Of a stretch of DNA of 64,000 nucleotides, positions 25,999 to 34,075 are shown in pieces. Numbering within the stretch: position 1 is the stretch's first letter; every line of letters begins with the position of its first letter. The position numbers were made by a program, and so were the translations under genes. Below the pieces are notes generated by a model that was not told where the DNA came from, did no database searches, and worked only from the letters and a program-made list of their open reading frames with translations. The stretch is from the NCBI RefSeq assembly GCF_014931605.1, contig NZ_CP053382.1, forward strand, positions 2,418,001 through 2,482,000. The letters are read 5' to 3'. The stretch is from Halomonas sp. MCCC 1A13316 (GTDB lineage Bacteria; Pseudomonadota; Gammaproteobacteria; Pseudomonadales; Halomonadaceae).

Positions 25999-27270
25999 TC
26001 GGCCTGGTGGACTGTAATTCGTTCTACGTTGGCTGTGAGCGGGTATTCCGTCCGGATCTGGTGGGGCGCCCCGTCGGTGTGATGTCGAACAACAATGGTT
26101 GCGTGATCGCGCTCTCCAACGAGCTCAAGGCAACCGGTATCACCATGGGCACGCCGGCAATCGAGAACCAGCACCTGGTGCGCCAGGGCCGCATCCATCT
26201 CCTCTCGAGTAACTACAAGCTCTTTGGTGACATTAGCCAGTGCGTGCAGTCGGTACTCGAGGAGTTCTCGCCTGGCGTGGAGCCCTATAGCATCGACGAG
26301 ATGGTCGACCGCTTCGGCGGTTTCACGCCTGATCAGATGCTCGAGCACGCCCGACAGTTGCATGATCGGGTGCGCCAGTACCCCGGCATTTCGGTTTGCG
26401 TCGGTGTTGCCCCACGCGCACCTTAGCCAAGTTTGCCAACCGAGCCGCAAAAAGATCCCCGCCTATCGAGGAGTGTGTGCTCAAGGCTGACAGCGCCTAA
26501 ACCCGAGCGTTGCTGCTGAAGTTCAAATTGGGCGACCTCTGGGGCGTTGGCCGGCGGCAGGTGGAACGCCTTGCCGTGCTCGGCATCCGTACCGGCTGGG
26601 ATCTCGCCCAGGCCGATCCCAAGCGGATCCCCCGGCAGTTCAGCGTCACGCTCGAGCGCACCGCCTTGGAGCTGCGCGGCATCAGCTGTATCGAGTCGAA
26701 GGACTTTCACGAACCACGGCAGCGCATCATGACCAGCCGATCGTTCGGCAAGCTGACCGACAACTTGGGAGAGATCAGAGTAGCCATGCGACAGTACGAC
26801 CAGCGCGGCGCCGAGAAGCTGCGCAGCCATGGCAGCCTGGTTCGCGCCGTGCCGGTATTTCTCAAAACCAATCCGTTCCGCCAGGATCTGCCACAGTACT
26901 CGCCCAGCCTGGTGGTCGAGCTGCCCCGCCCCACCGACGACAGCCGCGAGATCCTACACGCCGCCGGCCACGCTCTGCAGCGCATCTATCGCAAAGGTTT
27001 CTACCAGAAGGGTGGCGTGATGCTGCTCGATTTGGTCGACGCCAGCCGGCAGCAGCTCTCGCTGCTCGACACACTTCAGAGCGACGCCGAGCGGCAGCGT
27101 AGTGCCAAGCTGATGGGTGTGATGGATGAACTGAACGCGCCAGGATTGGCCGCAGTACGGTGAAGCTCGGTACACCCAGCCCAGGAGCGGCGTGGCATCT
27201 GCGCTGTGCCAACATCACGCAGCGCTACTCGACGCGTTGGGACGAGCTTCCGATTGCTCCAGCCAAATAA
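25995..27270 (+). pseudogene. umuC: umuC-like translesion DNA polymerase gene, multiply frameshifted
   Basis: The Y-family polymerase start is clear (IGLVDCNSFYVGCERVFRPDLVGRPVGVMSNNNG), as is the active-site region YSIDEMVDRF. Here the usual SIDE(A/C)F is altered to SIDEMV. Frames shift near 26415 (PTRTLAKFAN in another frame) and near 26450 (KKIPAYRGVC), a stop interrupts near 26500, and the little-finger region (GVGRRQVERLAVLGI through DLVDASRQQLSLLD) is followed by one more shift before LGTPSPGAAWHLRCAN to the TAA at 27268. At least three lesions rule out a functional polymerase. Confidence 0.9.
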
Positions 27271-27402
27271 AAGAGCCCTGGCAGCTACCAGGGCAGGCGC
27301 GATGAGACGCGATATTTTGGCGAATCCATAGAGAACGCGAATTCAAAGCGTTTCCCGCAGGGGGAAACCAGCCATGGGGAGCCTTACGCCGAGTCGGCCT
27401 GC

Positions 27403-27433
27403 AGAAAGAAGCCCGGCCACTGGGGCCGGGCTT
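27403..27433 (-). terminator. Intrinsic terminator of the Rsm-like small RNA
   Basis: On the minus strand AAGCCCGGCC pairs perfectly with GGCCGGGCTT around a 5-base loop and is followed by CTTTCT. The strong 10-bp GC-rich stem plus pyrimidine run suits Rho-independent termination. Confidence 0.82.
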
Positions 27434-27541
27434 GCAATCGACGCTTCCTTATCCAACCTACCTTGGGCTTCCTGCCCAAGCATCCTTGGTTCAGAGCGTT
27501 CCATCGCTCGGCCTTCCCTGTAGGGCTCTCCCTAGCCCGTT
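27403..27541 (-). ncRNA. CsrA/RsmA-sequestering small RNA of the RsmZ/RsmY/CsrB class
   Basis: On the minus strand a run of about 140 bases is packed with GGA motifs. Three hairpins display them in the loop: GGGCT-AGGGAG-AGCCC (27538-27523), GAGCG-ATGGAA-CGCTC (27509-27494) and CTTGGGC-AGGAA-GCCCAAG (27480-27462). More GGA motifs lie between them (AGGGA 27519-27515, AAGGA 27487-27483, TTGGA and AAGGA near 27455-27446). The RNA ends in a strong intrinsic terminator. Hairpin loops with A-N-GGA are what CsrA/RsmA dimers bind, so this RNA should titrate that regulator. A GacA-type palindrome lies about 80 bases upstream of the putative start (approximate, near 27541). It encodes no protein and lies between the dead umuC and yedK. 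Confidence 0.87.
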
Positions 27542-27619
27542 AAATACAATGATAGTCGCTATGAGTGAAGAACGGGTTGATACAGGATAAGGCGCAGTGT
27601 AAGAATTTTTCCCGGCATT

Positions 27620-27637
27620 TGTAGGAAATCGCTTACA
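27620..27637 (-). promoter_or_regulatory. GacA upstream activating site
   Basis: Read on the minus strand, TGTAAGCGATTTCCTACA matches the GacA-binding consensus TGTAAG-N6-CTTACA with one mismatch. It lies about 80 bases upstream of the Rsm-like RNA start, just after the end of yedK. This is the standard arrangement for Gac-controlled rsm genes. Confidence 0.82.
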
Positions 27638-27642
27638 AGCAC

Positions 27643-28299
27643 TCAGGCGGAGTTGATCAAACCTGCATCCTCATCATTCCCGGGCCGGTTCACGGCCCTG
27701 TTCACCACCCAATGGTCGATCAGTGACGCATCCAAGTGACGCACGGCATTGCGAATCGTTTCGCGATCGGTCAGGTCGGGATCGAGCCACGGCTCAAGGC
27801 TCGCGTCGTCGAGTATCAGCGGCATCCTGTCGTGAACCTCGGCAGCACTGCCTCGGGCGGGCTCGGTGAGAATGGCGCAACCCCGCGAGCCATCTTCCCT
27901 CTCTGCGTAGATACCGGCGAAAGCGATCGGCTCGCAATCGATGCGGGTAATGTAGTGCAGTTGTTTACCAGTCTCGGTCGCCAACCACTCGAACCAACCA
28001 TCGGCGGGAATCAGGCAGCGCTGCCGCGCGAAAGCGTGCTTGAAGTAGCCACTGGTGGCTACCGTCTCGACGCGGGCATTGATCGGCTGTGCCGCCTTTC
28101 CCTTCGCCCATTTCGGCCGGCATCCCCACCAGAAATCGAGCTGTTCAGGCAGCGCGTCGTGTACCACCTGCCGAAACCCGGTGATCCAGGTGCCCGGCGG
28201 AATATTGTAGCGAGCCGGTGGTCCTTCCTCGGCCACGACGACACCTAGCCGCCGGGCTAGCTTGGGGTAGGCGTCATAGGAAGCAAAGCGGCCACACAT
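27643..28299 (-). CDS. yedK: SOS-response-associated peptidase family (SRAP), abasic-site DNA-protein crosslinker
   Basis: This 218-residue protein is of the YedK/HMCES family, which forms a thiazolidine crosslink with abasic sites in single-stranded DNA through Cys2. The start is fixed by the MCGRFAS motif at 28299: the Cys must become the N-terminus after Met removal, so the longer in-frame reading is wrong. Other active-site parts are visible: INARVET (Asn), PADGWFEW (Glu) and VHDRMPLIL (His). It is on the minus strand upstream of the Gac box and small RNA, and may have been linked to the neighbouring SOS genes. Confidence 0.93.
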   Translation of the reverse strand: MCGRFASYDAYPKLARRLGVVVAEEGPPARYNIPPGTWITGFRQVVHDALPEQLDFWWGCRPKWAKGKAAQPINARVETVATSGYFKHAFARQRCLIPADGWFEWLATETGKQLHYITRIDCEPIAFAGIYAEREDGSRGCAILTEPARGSAAEVHDRMPLILDDASLEPWLDPDLTDRETIRNAVRHLDASLIDHWVVNRAVNRPGNDEDAGLINSA

Positions 28300-28319
28300 A
28301 CTTGGTATCCAGCGTAAAC

Positions 28320-28919
28320 CTATGCCATCCGGTCTGGCCGGAGCTTGTCGCGCCAATCAAGCCAATCTGTTTCGAACGCAACCGGACCATGCTCATCATC
28401 GACAACTGGAATGGCTGCGCCGCGCAGATAGCGCATGAAGGGGTCTTGGATCGCATCGGGCAGGTCTCGGATCCTGACGTAGCGCGTCCCCGCAGGGGTG
28501 CTGTGAATGGGGATGTCATCCCCCTGCGCATGACCGCCAGGCTCATGCTCGGATGCTTCCCAGCCCTCTTCACCCACGGGCTCGAGCGACTCATCGTAAT
28601 GGTGAACAGAGCCCTTCAGCCTCTCTAAAGGGTGACCACGGCAGAGAGAGGTTTCCTCGGCCACGCCGACTAACCTAGCCTCCCACTCGTCATCATCACT
28701 TTCAAATATCAGTACATCCAGCCTTGTCGCAAGGATCTCCTTCACGAATTTTGCGATAGTGAACTTTTCGTGCAGCGTCAGTACGATGGGGCCGTTTTTC
28801 CCCCTGATCTCAAAGTCAGGCAGATCCAACTGCTTAGAGAGCGCGTACTGTGTATTCTCGATGGCTTCATCGAGCGGCATGCCGCCAAGCGCTGCCAAGA
28901 TGTTTTGATACCGGTGCAT
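28320..28919 (-). CDS. Hypothetical protein
   Basis: This 199-residue protein starts at the ATG at 28919 (MHRYQNILAALGG), which has an AGAGGA-like site upstream; a longer reading from 28964 is possible. I do not recognise a family. It is acidic, without signal peptide or membrane helix. It has an N-terminal helical part (LDEAIENTQYALSKQLDLPDFEIRGKNG), a middle with ESDDDEWEARLVGVAEE, and a C-terminus LPDAIQDPFMRYLRGAAIPVVDDEHGP. That C-terminus resembles the phrasing of small metabolic or antitoxin-associated proteins but is not diagnostic. It ends 20 bases before yedK in the same direction. Confidence 0.6.
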   Translation of the reverse strand: MHRYQNILAALGGMPLDEAIENTQYALSKQLDLPDFEIRGKNGPIVLTLHEKFTIAKFVKEILATRLDVLIFESDDDEWEARLVGVAEETSLCRGHPLERLKGSVHHYDESLEPVGEEGWEASEHEPGGHAQGDDIPIHSTPAGTRYVRIRDLPDAIQDPFMRYLRGAAIPVVDDEHGPVAFETDWLDWRDKLRPDRMA

Positions 28920-29032
28920 TGCCCTATCCTCTCGAGAAAGCAACCTTCGTTTACCATACAGCATGGCGCCAAACCGGTGGCCGTGCCATGTTGGTCACGT
29001 GACCGTGACCATCTCAAAACAGGATGTGGCCC

Positions 29033-29245
29033 ATGGCAGACCCCAACGTTATTGAAAAGGATACAGAGGCTGTACTGGATGCCGCCGCGCAGATCTGCGG
29101 CTCTAGAGCCCAGGCCCGCACCTGGTTCCACCACGAGCCGATTGATGTATTCGACTACCGAACCGCTGAACAGCTAGTGGCTGACGGCCGTACCGCAATT
29201 CTGTGCCGTTACCTGCAATCGCTGGAAGCCGGCTTTCTTGGATGA
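29033..29245 (+). CDS. Small MbcA/ParS/Xre-type antitoxin-domain protein (DUF2384)
   Basis: This 70-residue protein carries essentially only the toxin-binding domain of MbcA/ParS/Xre antitoxins: QARTWFHHEPIDVFDYRTAEQLVADGRTAILCRYLQSLEAGFLG, with the WF-x-P and YLQ-x-x-x-G pattern. I start it at the ATG at 29033 because AGGA is well spaced there; the ATG at 29024 is too close to it. The DNA-binding half usually present in Xre antitoxins is absent. A second gene of the same superfamily follows 21 bases later. No RES toxin gene is seen nearby. Confidence 0.65.
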   Translation: MADPNVIEKDTEAVLDAAAQICGSRAQARTWFHHEPIDVFDYRTAEQLVADGRTAILCRYLQSLEAGFLG

Positions 29246-29266
29246 CGATAAAGGGTAAGGGGAACG

Positions 29267-29821
29267 ATGAGTATCAAGGACAAGCCCACCACGGGGATAC
29301 AGGTAGCCGTAACGATCTTGGAAAAGTGGGGTGCCACCGTTGAGCAGGGCACAGCGATCTTACGCGTCTCTCCCGAAACCTATGCCCAGGCAAAGCAGCA
29401 AAAACCGGAATGGCAGGTCACTCTGGATGAGGATCAGCTTGCCCGCATCAGCTACGTGCTGAATATTCATGCGGCGCTACGAGTACTGTTTGACAATCCT
29501 GACAACCTGTATGGCTTCATGGCGATGCCCAATTACAACGAAGGCTTCGATGGCCGCTCAGCCCTGGAAGTCATCGCTTGCGGTGACATCGGCACGCTTC
29601 GCGAGACGTGGCTACGCGTGAACATGGAGCGCCCAGCGATCATGAAGGCAGAGTTAACTTGTAAGCTGGGTTACTGGCCAGCGATCATCTCACAGTATGC
29701 CGAAGCATACCGTTCGGCGGTTAAGGCCGAGGCCACTGATAGCCAGGGCCCGACTCGTGACGACTTGGCCGCAGGGCAGTGTATTCCCAGTTGCTGGGCT
29801 GCGCATCCACCGCCACGTTGA
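29267..29821 (+). CDS. Xre/MbcA/ParS-type antitoxin protein without a RES partner
   Basis: This 184-residue protein begins like antitoxins of RES-Xre modules: VAVTILEKWGATVEQGTAILRVSPETY (helix-turn-helix), LDEDQLARISYVLNIHAALRVLFDNPDNLYGFMAMPNYNEGF, and GRSALEVIACGDIGTLRETWLRVN (toxin-binding). These would pair with a RES-domain NAD-degrading toxin. Here the C-terminus runs on for about 60 extra residues and no RES gene follows, so the toxin has probably been deleted. The last 100 bases overlap an unrecognised minus-strand frame, consistent with a deletion junction. Confidence 0.72.
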   Translation: MSIKDKPTTGIQVAVTILEKWGATVEQGTAILRVSPETYAQAKQQKPEWQVTLDEDQLARISYVLNIHAALRVLFDNPDNLYGFMAMPNYNEGFDGRSALEVIACGDIGTLRETWLRVNMERPAIMKAELTCKLGYWPAIISQYAEAYRSAVKAEATDSQGPTRDDLAAGQCIPSCWAAHPPPR

Positions 29822-29999
29822 ACACGTGCCCCGAGGCTTTCTCAGGTAGCAGGGTGCCGCTCGCAGCAAAGTTGCCTTCATAGTTGTGGACCCGCACCCG
29901 AGCACCGCTCGCAAAGCGCGTTCCAGGTACCGATGGGTCGTATCGCCAAGCGACCATTTGGATGTTGTGATCTGAGAAAAAGTGCTTAAGCAGCTCCAA
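29721..29999 (-). CDS. Unrecognised short open frame, possibly a gene remnant
   Basis: A 92-codon frame (starting with TTG) reads SDHNIQMVAWRYDPSVPGTRFASGARVRVHNYEGNFAASGTLL. The composition is protein-like and it lies downstream of the antitoxin-like gene at 30019-30225 in the same direction. It also overlaps the end of the plus-strand antitoxin gene. I cannot assign a family. It could be the truncated C-terminus of a larger protein, or a shadow. Confidence 0.3.
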   Translation of the reverse strand: MELLKHFFSDHNIQMVAWRYDPSVPGTRFASGARVRVHNYEGNFAASGTLLPEKASGHVFNVAVDAQPSNWEYTALRPSRHESGPGYQWPRP

Positions 30000-30018
30000 C
30001 GTCCTGCGCTATAAAGAT

Positions 30019-30225
30019 CTATGAGAACTCGCCGCACTCGATCTTTGCCAACACTTGGCGTACCAGCTGCCGCCCCCGAAAGGTATCAAGCAGATCGGCA
30101 GGACGTGCGCCAGATAGTGCCGGAATCTCACAGCTCAACCATTCAAGGGCTATCTTCTCATCCTCGAATACGTGAACGGCATAGCGCATCACACTCAAGG
30201 CATCGAGCTCCTCACTGTCCTTCAT
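30019..30225 (-). CDS. Small MbcA/ParS/Xre toxin-binding-domain protein
   Basis: This 68-residue protein has the segment VFEDEKIALEWLSCEIPALSGARPADLLDTFRGRQLVRQVLAKIECGEFS, a clear DUF2384-type antitoxin C-terminal domain (EWL..., ...P-x-DLL, ...VL-x-x-IE-x-GEF). Its ATG is one base from the stop of an upstream remnant (TGA-G-ATG), so the two formed an operon. It is the third member of this superfamily within 1.2 kb, and again no RES toxin is evident. The N-terminal DNA-binding part is missing. Confidence 0.62.
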   Translation of the reverse strand: MKDSEELDALSVMRYAVHVFEDEKIALEWLSCEIPALSGARPADLLDTFRGRQLVRQVLAKIECGEFS

Positions 30226-30226
30226 C

Positions 30227-30384
30227 TCACTTACCAGTACTCCACTTCGTTAGCGGTTGTCCGAAGATCGGTCGCTTGTTAGTCTCCCAAACGCTCAGGA
30301 TGCGCTGACTGAAAACTTCCCGACGCTCTTCTCGCACAAAATACTGCTTCATGGCCTCACGCATTAGCAATTGTGCCGAGATAG
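30227..30384 (-). pseudogene. Truncated small protein (possible ribbon-helix-helix antitoxin) cut by IS3
   Basis: The minus strand reads in frame from the IS3 edge: VTISAQLLMREAMKQYFVREERREVFSQRILSVWE, then NKRPIFGQPLTKWSTGK and a stop at 30227-30229. The helical REERRE...SVWE pattern resembles C-termini of ParD/CopG-like antitoxins. The beginning is missing because the degenerate IS3 at 30385 replaces it. Assignment to an antitoxin is tentative. Confidence 0.45.
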
Positions 30385-31586
30385 TGACCTTCCCCCTAGT
30401 AACCGGTCCACCGCCATTTTGAGATTTCCGCTACGTCTATCATGATAGCAGGAGATCTCGCGATGAAGCGTAACCGACATACCGAAGAGCAAATTATCAG
30501 CATTCTCAAGGCCAACGAGCGCGGCGTCTCGATCGCCGAGTTGGCCCGGCAGAACGGCGTGATCGAGCAGACCATCTACCGCTGGAAGGCCAATTACAGC
30601 GGCATGGAGGTTCCGGAGGCCAAGCGCCTGCGCGAGCTGGAAACCGTGAATACTCCGACTGAAGAAGCTGTTGGCGGAAAGCGCCCCGACAATGCCGCGC
30701 TCAAGGAGATCGTTTCGGGAAAGTGGTGAAGCCCAAAGCGAAGCGGTGTGTGGTGAAGCACCTGGTGACAGGCGCCTCGCTGGCTCAGCCAGCGAGGCGC
30801 CTGCCGGTTGCTGGGCCTGGCCAGATCAGTGGCTCGATACCAGGCCATACCGCGTGCCCATGAGCCGCTTCGGTCACGCCTGCAAGCCTTGGCGACCTGC
30901 TATCCCCGTTACAGCTACTTGCTGCTACACGCACTGTTGCGTCAGGAGGGCTTGGTGATCAATTGCAAGCGTACCTACCGGCTGTATTGTGAACATGCCT
31001 TCAAGTTCGGACCGGCGGCGCAAGCGGCTGATCCGGCCAAGGGCACCGATGCCACTACCCGACAGGCCCAACCAGCGCTGGTCGATGGACTTCGTGTCGG
31101 CCAGTTGGCCTCGGGGCGTCGATTTCGCGTGCTGAACATCGTGGACGACTTCAGCCGATAGTGTGTCGGGCAACTGACGGACACGTCCATTTCAGGACGT
31201 CGGCTGGCCCGGTTCTTGGATGAGATCGCGCAGCAGCGCTCATTGCCAGCCTCGATTGTTTGTGACAAAGGGCCGGAGTTGACCAGCAGGGCAATGTTCT
31301 TCTGGGCGCGTGAAGGTGACGCTGGCGTTCATCCAGCCGGGCAAGCCGACGCAGAATGCATACATCGAGAGCGTCAACGGCAAGCTCCGAGACGGCTGTC
31401 TCGATCAGCACTGGTTCTTGAGCCTGGCAGATGCACGACACGAAATCACGCAATGGAGAACTCACTACAACCATGTCAGACCGCACACCTCGCTGGGCCA
31501 CCTGCCACCGGTAGCATATGCCGAGCAGCGCGCATGAAGCAGCGGTTTCTCACATTGATGACGGACCTAAACCAGGGGGAAGGTCA
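30385..31586 (+). mobile_element. Degenerate IS3-family element with both ends
   Basis: This 1.2-kb element has matching tips: tgaccttccccct at the left and the complementary agggggaaggtca at the right. OrfA starts at 30475 (KRNRHTEEQIISILKANERGVSIAELARQNGVIEQTIYRW) but is frameshifted after SGMEVPEAKRLRELE. OrfB (YPRYSYLLLHALLRQEGLVINCKRTYRLY, LVDGLRVGQLASG, LNIVDDFSR) has a TAG where the remnant at 5795-6485 keeps Glu (SRECVG), and another frame shift before KVTLAFIQPGKPTQNAYIESVNGKLRDGCL. It is therefore inactive. No target duplication is obvious. It truncates the small gene to its left and ends 13 bases before the amidase stop. Confidence 0.85.
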
Positions 31587-31598
31587 GAGGAAGTCACT

Positions 31599-32990
31599 TC
31601 AGTACTCAGCACTCCTCAGCAGCTGCTCCACTGCCAAACAGATGGCGAGGAGTTGAGTCTCGTTCCGTGGGGGTCCTATCAACTGCATACCCACTGGCAA
31701 TCCCTGCGCTGCTACAGGCACTGGAAGACTGGCAGCGCACAGACCAAGATAATTGGCAGGTTGAGTGTTTCGCGTCATATTGATCGCTTGAAGATAGGCC
31801 TGCTCATAATTTTCAAGGCTTGCAACGCTGGGGGCAGTGCTGGCAGTGGTCGGGCTGATCCATGCATCGACACCTTGAAAATATACCAGAGCCCGAAGAC
31901 TGCTGCGTTTCCGTCGGGTTTCGACTTCGACAAGCCGCGTGGCTTCGATCTCAAGCCCCAATGAGGTTCTATGTCCGATCACTGGATCCATTAGATGTCG
32001 GTTGGCCTCGAAGCGCTCTCTTCCCAATGTACTGAGCAAATGCACGGGCATGCTGACCGGGAAGTACTGCTCCCGCTCGCTCGCTTCCGGTATGGAGATT
32101 TCTTGAATATTCACCCCGGCGGAGCGCAGCATATCCATTGCCTGAGACATGGGTTCTGCCACATCAGGCGTAAGATTCTCCCAGAAATATGAAGAGGGCA
32201 AACCCAGGGAAGTATTACCCAAAGGGGCAGGCGTGATGGAGCGAGACGGCTCACACTCCAACTGACGCATTATCTCTGTATAGGCTAAAGCAGCATCATG
32301 CGCGCTGCGGGTCAGCAAGCCGATCGTATCCAGATCGGGGGACAAGGGAAACACGCCTTGGTTCGACCACAACCCAAATGTCGTTTTCAGGCCGAAAATT
32401 CCGCACAGCGCAGCAGGAACACGTACCGACCCCCCTGTATCAGTACCAATCGCCATGGCACAGAGGCCTGCCGCCATCGCTACCCCTGCCCCCGAGCTGG
32501 AACCCCCAGGGATACGATGCTCCTTGTGATCACAGGGGTTGCGTGGTGTGCCGCGCGGCTGCGACACGCCAGTTATGCCGAACGCAAATTCCACCATGCG
32601 AGTCTTGCCCAACAGCACACAACCTGCCTCGCGCAAGGCCTGGATAAACGGTCCTTCGCAAGGGTCCATAATGCCAGAGACATCAATATTCGAACCGGCA
32701 GTCATCGGCATCCCCTTGACCGTGAACAGATCCTTGACGCTGATCGGCAGCCCCATCAACGGTCCCAGGTCTGTACCGGCGGCAAGCAACCGATCCATTG
32801 CCTTGGCGGTTTCCAATGCCTGTACCTCGGCGACGTACTCGTATGAACCTAAATAGGGATCCATGTGCTGGATCCTGGCGAGGTAAGCGTGCGTCATCTG
32901 TTCGGAAGTTATTTCTCCCGAACGAAGCATCTCTCCCGCGGCGCGCAGACTACCGGCATGGGCAACTGGGTCGACAGGCATCGAATCCAT
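31599..32990 (-). CDS. Amidase (amidase-signature family)
   Basis: This 463-residue cytosolic hydrolase has the Ser-cisSer-Lys triad: Lys86 in LPISVKDLFTVKG, Ser165 in PGGSSSGAGVAMAAG, and Ser188 in GTDTGGSVRVPAALCG. Length and motifs are typical of bacterial amidases that split amides to acid and ammonia. The start at 32990 has AAGGAA seven bases upstream. It is divergent from an ABC importer and near a DUF1989 gene, so it probably hydrolyses an imported amide-like nitrogen compound. The gene is complete although a degenerate IS3 abuts its 3' end. Confidence 0.9.
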   Translation of the reverse strand: MDSMPVDPVAHAGSLRAAGEMLRSGEITSEQMTHAYLARIQHMDPYLGSYEYVAEVQALETAKAMDRLLAAGTDLGPLMGLPISVKDLFTVKGMPMTAGSNIDVSGIMDPCEGPFIQALREAGCVLLGKTRMVEFAFGITGVSQPRGTPRNPCDHKEHRIPGGSSSGAGVAMAAGLCAMAIGTDTGGSVRVPAALCGIFGLKTTFGLWSNQGVFPLSPDLDTIGLLTRSAHDAALAYTEIMRQLECEPSRSITPAPLGNTSLGLPSSYFWENLTPDVAEPMSQAMDMLRSAGVNIQEISIPEASEREQYFPVSMPVHLLSTLGRERFEANRHLMDPVIGHRTSLGLEIEATRLVEVETRRKRSSLRALVYFQGVDAWISPTTASTAPSVASLENYEQAYLQAINMTRNTQPANYLGLCAASLPVPVAAQGLPVGMQLIGPPRNETQLLAICLAVEQLLRSAEY

Positions 32991-33084
32991 GGCAAGGTTC
33001 CTTCAGGTAGCAGATTGAAAGCGCCCAAGAGCTCGACATAACGTGATCATGGCAAGGTTCAGCGCGTCATCGTGGCTTGACTTC

Positions 33085-33099
33085 GATTGTTCAACAATC
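33085..33099. promoter_or_regulatory. Probable GntR/FCD operator, copy 1
   Basis: The perfect inverted repeat GATTGTT-C-AACAATC lies in the divergent gap between the amidase and the binding-protein gene. TTGTTCAACAA resembles operators of FadR/FCD-type GntR regulators (TNGT-N3-ACNA), and such a regulator is encoded at 35672-36331. The core is repeated at 33225-33237. Confidence 0.65.
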
Positions 33100-33161
33100 T
33101 ATACCATTAACGAGAGAGGATGTCATCATGCCTAGAACAAACCACAAAAGGAATGAAGATA

Positions 33162-34010
33162 ATGCTTTATAAACAGACGCTTAAAAAAGTCTCTACCGTT
33201 TTCGGCACAGTAGCTACCGCCTTTATTGTTCAACAATCTATCGTTCATGCTGCCGATTTACCCACAATCGAGTCAGGCACACTACTGATCGGCTCCGACA
33301 TGACCTATCCGCCCTACATCCAAATTGAAGATGGGGAGCCAGCCGGATTTGAGGTTGAGTTCATGAATGCTGTAGCAGAGCATATGGGCCTCGAGCCAGA
33401 GTATGTTGATACACGCTTTGCCCAGTTAATTGTCGGTTTGCGCTCAAACCAGTTCGACGTTATCGCTTCTTTGCTCTATATAACCCCCGAGCGAGCAGAA
33501 GTGATCGACTATGTACCTCACACCCAGACTGGCTCATCTATACTTACGGCTATAGATTTCGCTGATTCTCCCAGCGAGCCTCAAGAACTCTGCGGAATGC
33601 GTGTAAGCTCTATCCAGGGAGCCTCTTGGATACCCAAGCTGCAAAAGGTGTCGGACGAACACTGTGTCCCAAACGACCTAGGTACAATCGATATCCGCGA
33701 GTTCGCCACTGCACCCGAAGCCACTCAGGCAATCTTGTCGGGCGCTGTTGAAGCCCAGTTTGCCGATGCAGCCGTAGCCCAACTAGCCGTAGAGAAAAGA
33801 AATGGTGCGCTAAAAATTACTTCTGAAGAGTTAATTTACCCAATACCTGTGGGGCTCGGCATCAATACAGAGAATACTGAGCTGAAAGAAGCGATAGCTT
33901 CTGCCATCGAAAAAATGAAGGAGACCGGAGAGTACCAAGAAATCCTCTCGGCCTATAATCTCACCGCCCCCAATCAAGACGAAGTCGAATCCGCTCTCTC
34001 CGATAGTTAA
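33162..34010 (+). CDS. Amino-acid-type ABC transporter substrate-binding protein
   Basis: This 282-residue periplasmic protein has a signal peptide ([18 protein letters not shown], cleavage probably after VHA). The SBP_bac_3 domain is clear: [67 protein letters not shown] and a [13 protein letters not shown] hinge. I prefer the ATG at 33162, which has AAAGGA eight to nine bases upstream; ATGs at 33153 and 33120 are poorer. It is followed by a perfect 15-bp hairpin and the fused permease-ATPase gene. The ligand is probably a polar amino acid, amide or urea-like compound, by context. Confidence 0.9.
   Translation: MLYKQTLKKVSTVFGTVATAFIVQQSIVHAADLPTIESGTLLIGSDMTYPPYIQIEDGEPAGFEVEFMNAVAEHMGLEPEYVDTRFAQLIVGLRSNQFDVIASLLYITPERAEVIDYVPHTQTGSSILTAIDFADSPSEPQELCGMRVSSIQGASWIPKLQKVSDEHCVPNDLGTIDIREFATAPEATQAILSGAVEAQFADAAVAQLAVEKRNGALKITSEELIYPIPVGLGINTENTELKEAIASAIEKMKETGEYQEILSAYNLTAPNQDEVESALSDS
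33225..33237. promoter_or_regulatory. Probable GntR/FCD operator, copy 2, inside the binding-protein gene
   Basis: ATTGTTCAACAAT recurs 139 bases (centre to centre) from copy 1, here inside the signal-peptide codons. The identical 13-base core supports a looped or double operator, but the second copy could be chance. Confidence 0.45.
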
Positions 34011-34020
34011 CCCATGTCTG

Positions 34021-34053
34021 CTCTCGCCCTGAAGGTCACCTTCAGGGCGAGAG
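34021..34053 (+). other. Perfect 15-bp hairpin after the binding-protein gene
   Basis: CTCTCGCCCTGAAGG pairs without mismatch with CCTTCAGGGCGAGAG around a 3-base loop, between the binding-protein stop (34010) and the permease-ATPase start (34076). It lacks a T-run. It likely stabilises the upstream mRNA or attenuates transcription into the membrane gene. Confidence 0.75.
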
Positions 34054-34075
34054 ATTCGTCAGAAAGAGAAATTGC

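Noticed and set aside
25995..27270. Functional error-prone polymerase V
   Set aside because: Several frameshifts and an in-frame stop break umuC, and umuD is frameshifted as well.
27274..27294. Strong terminator for umuC at GCCCTGG...CCAGGGC
   Set aside because: It is a 7-bp stem without any T-run, directly after a pseudogene; it may have been a terminator once but is not convincing.
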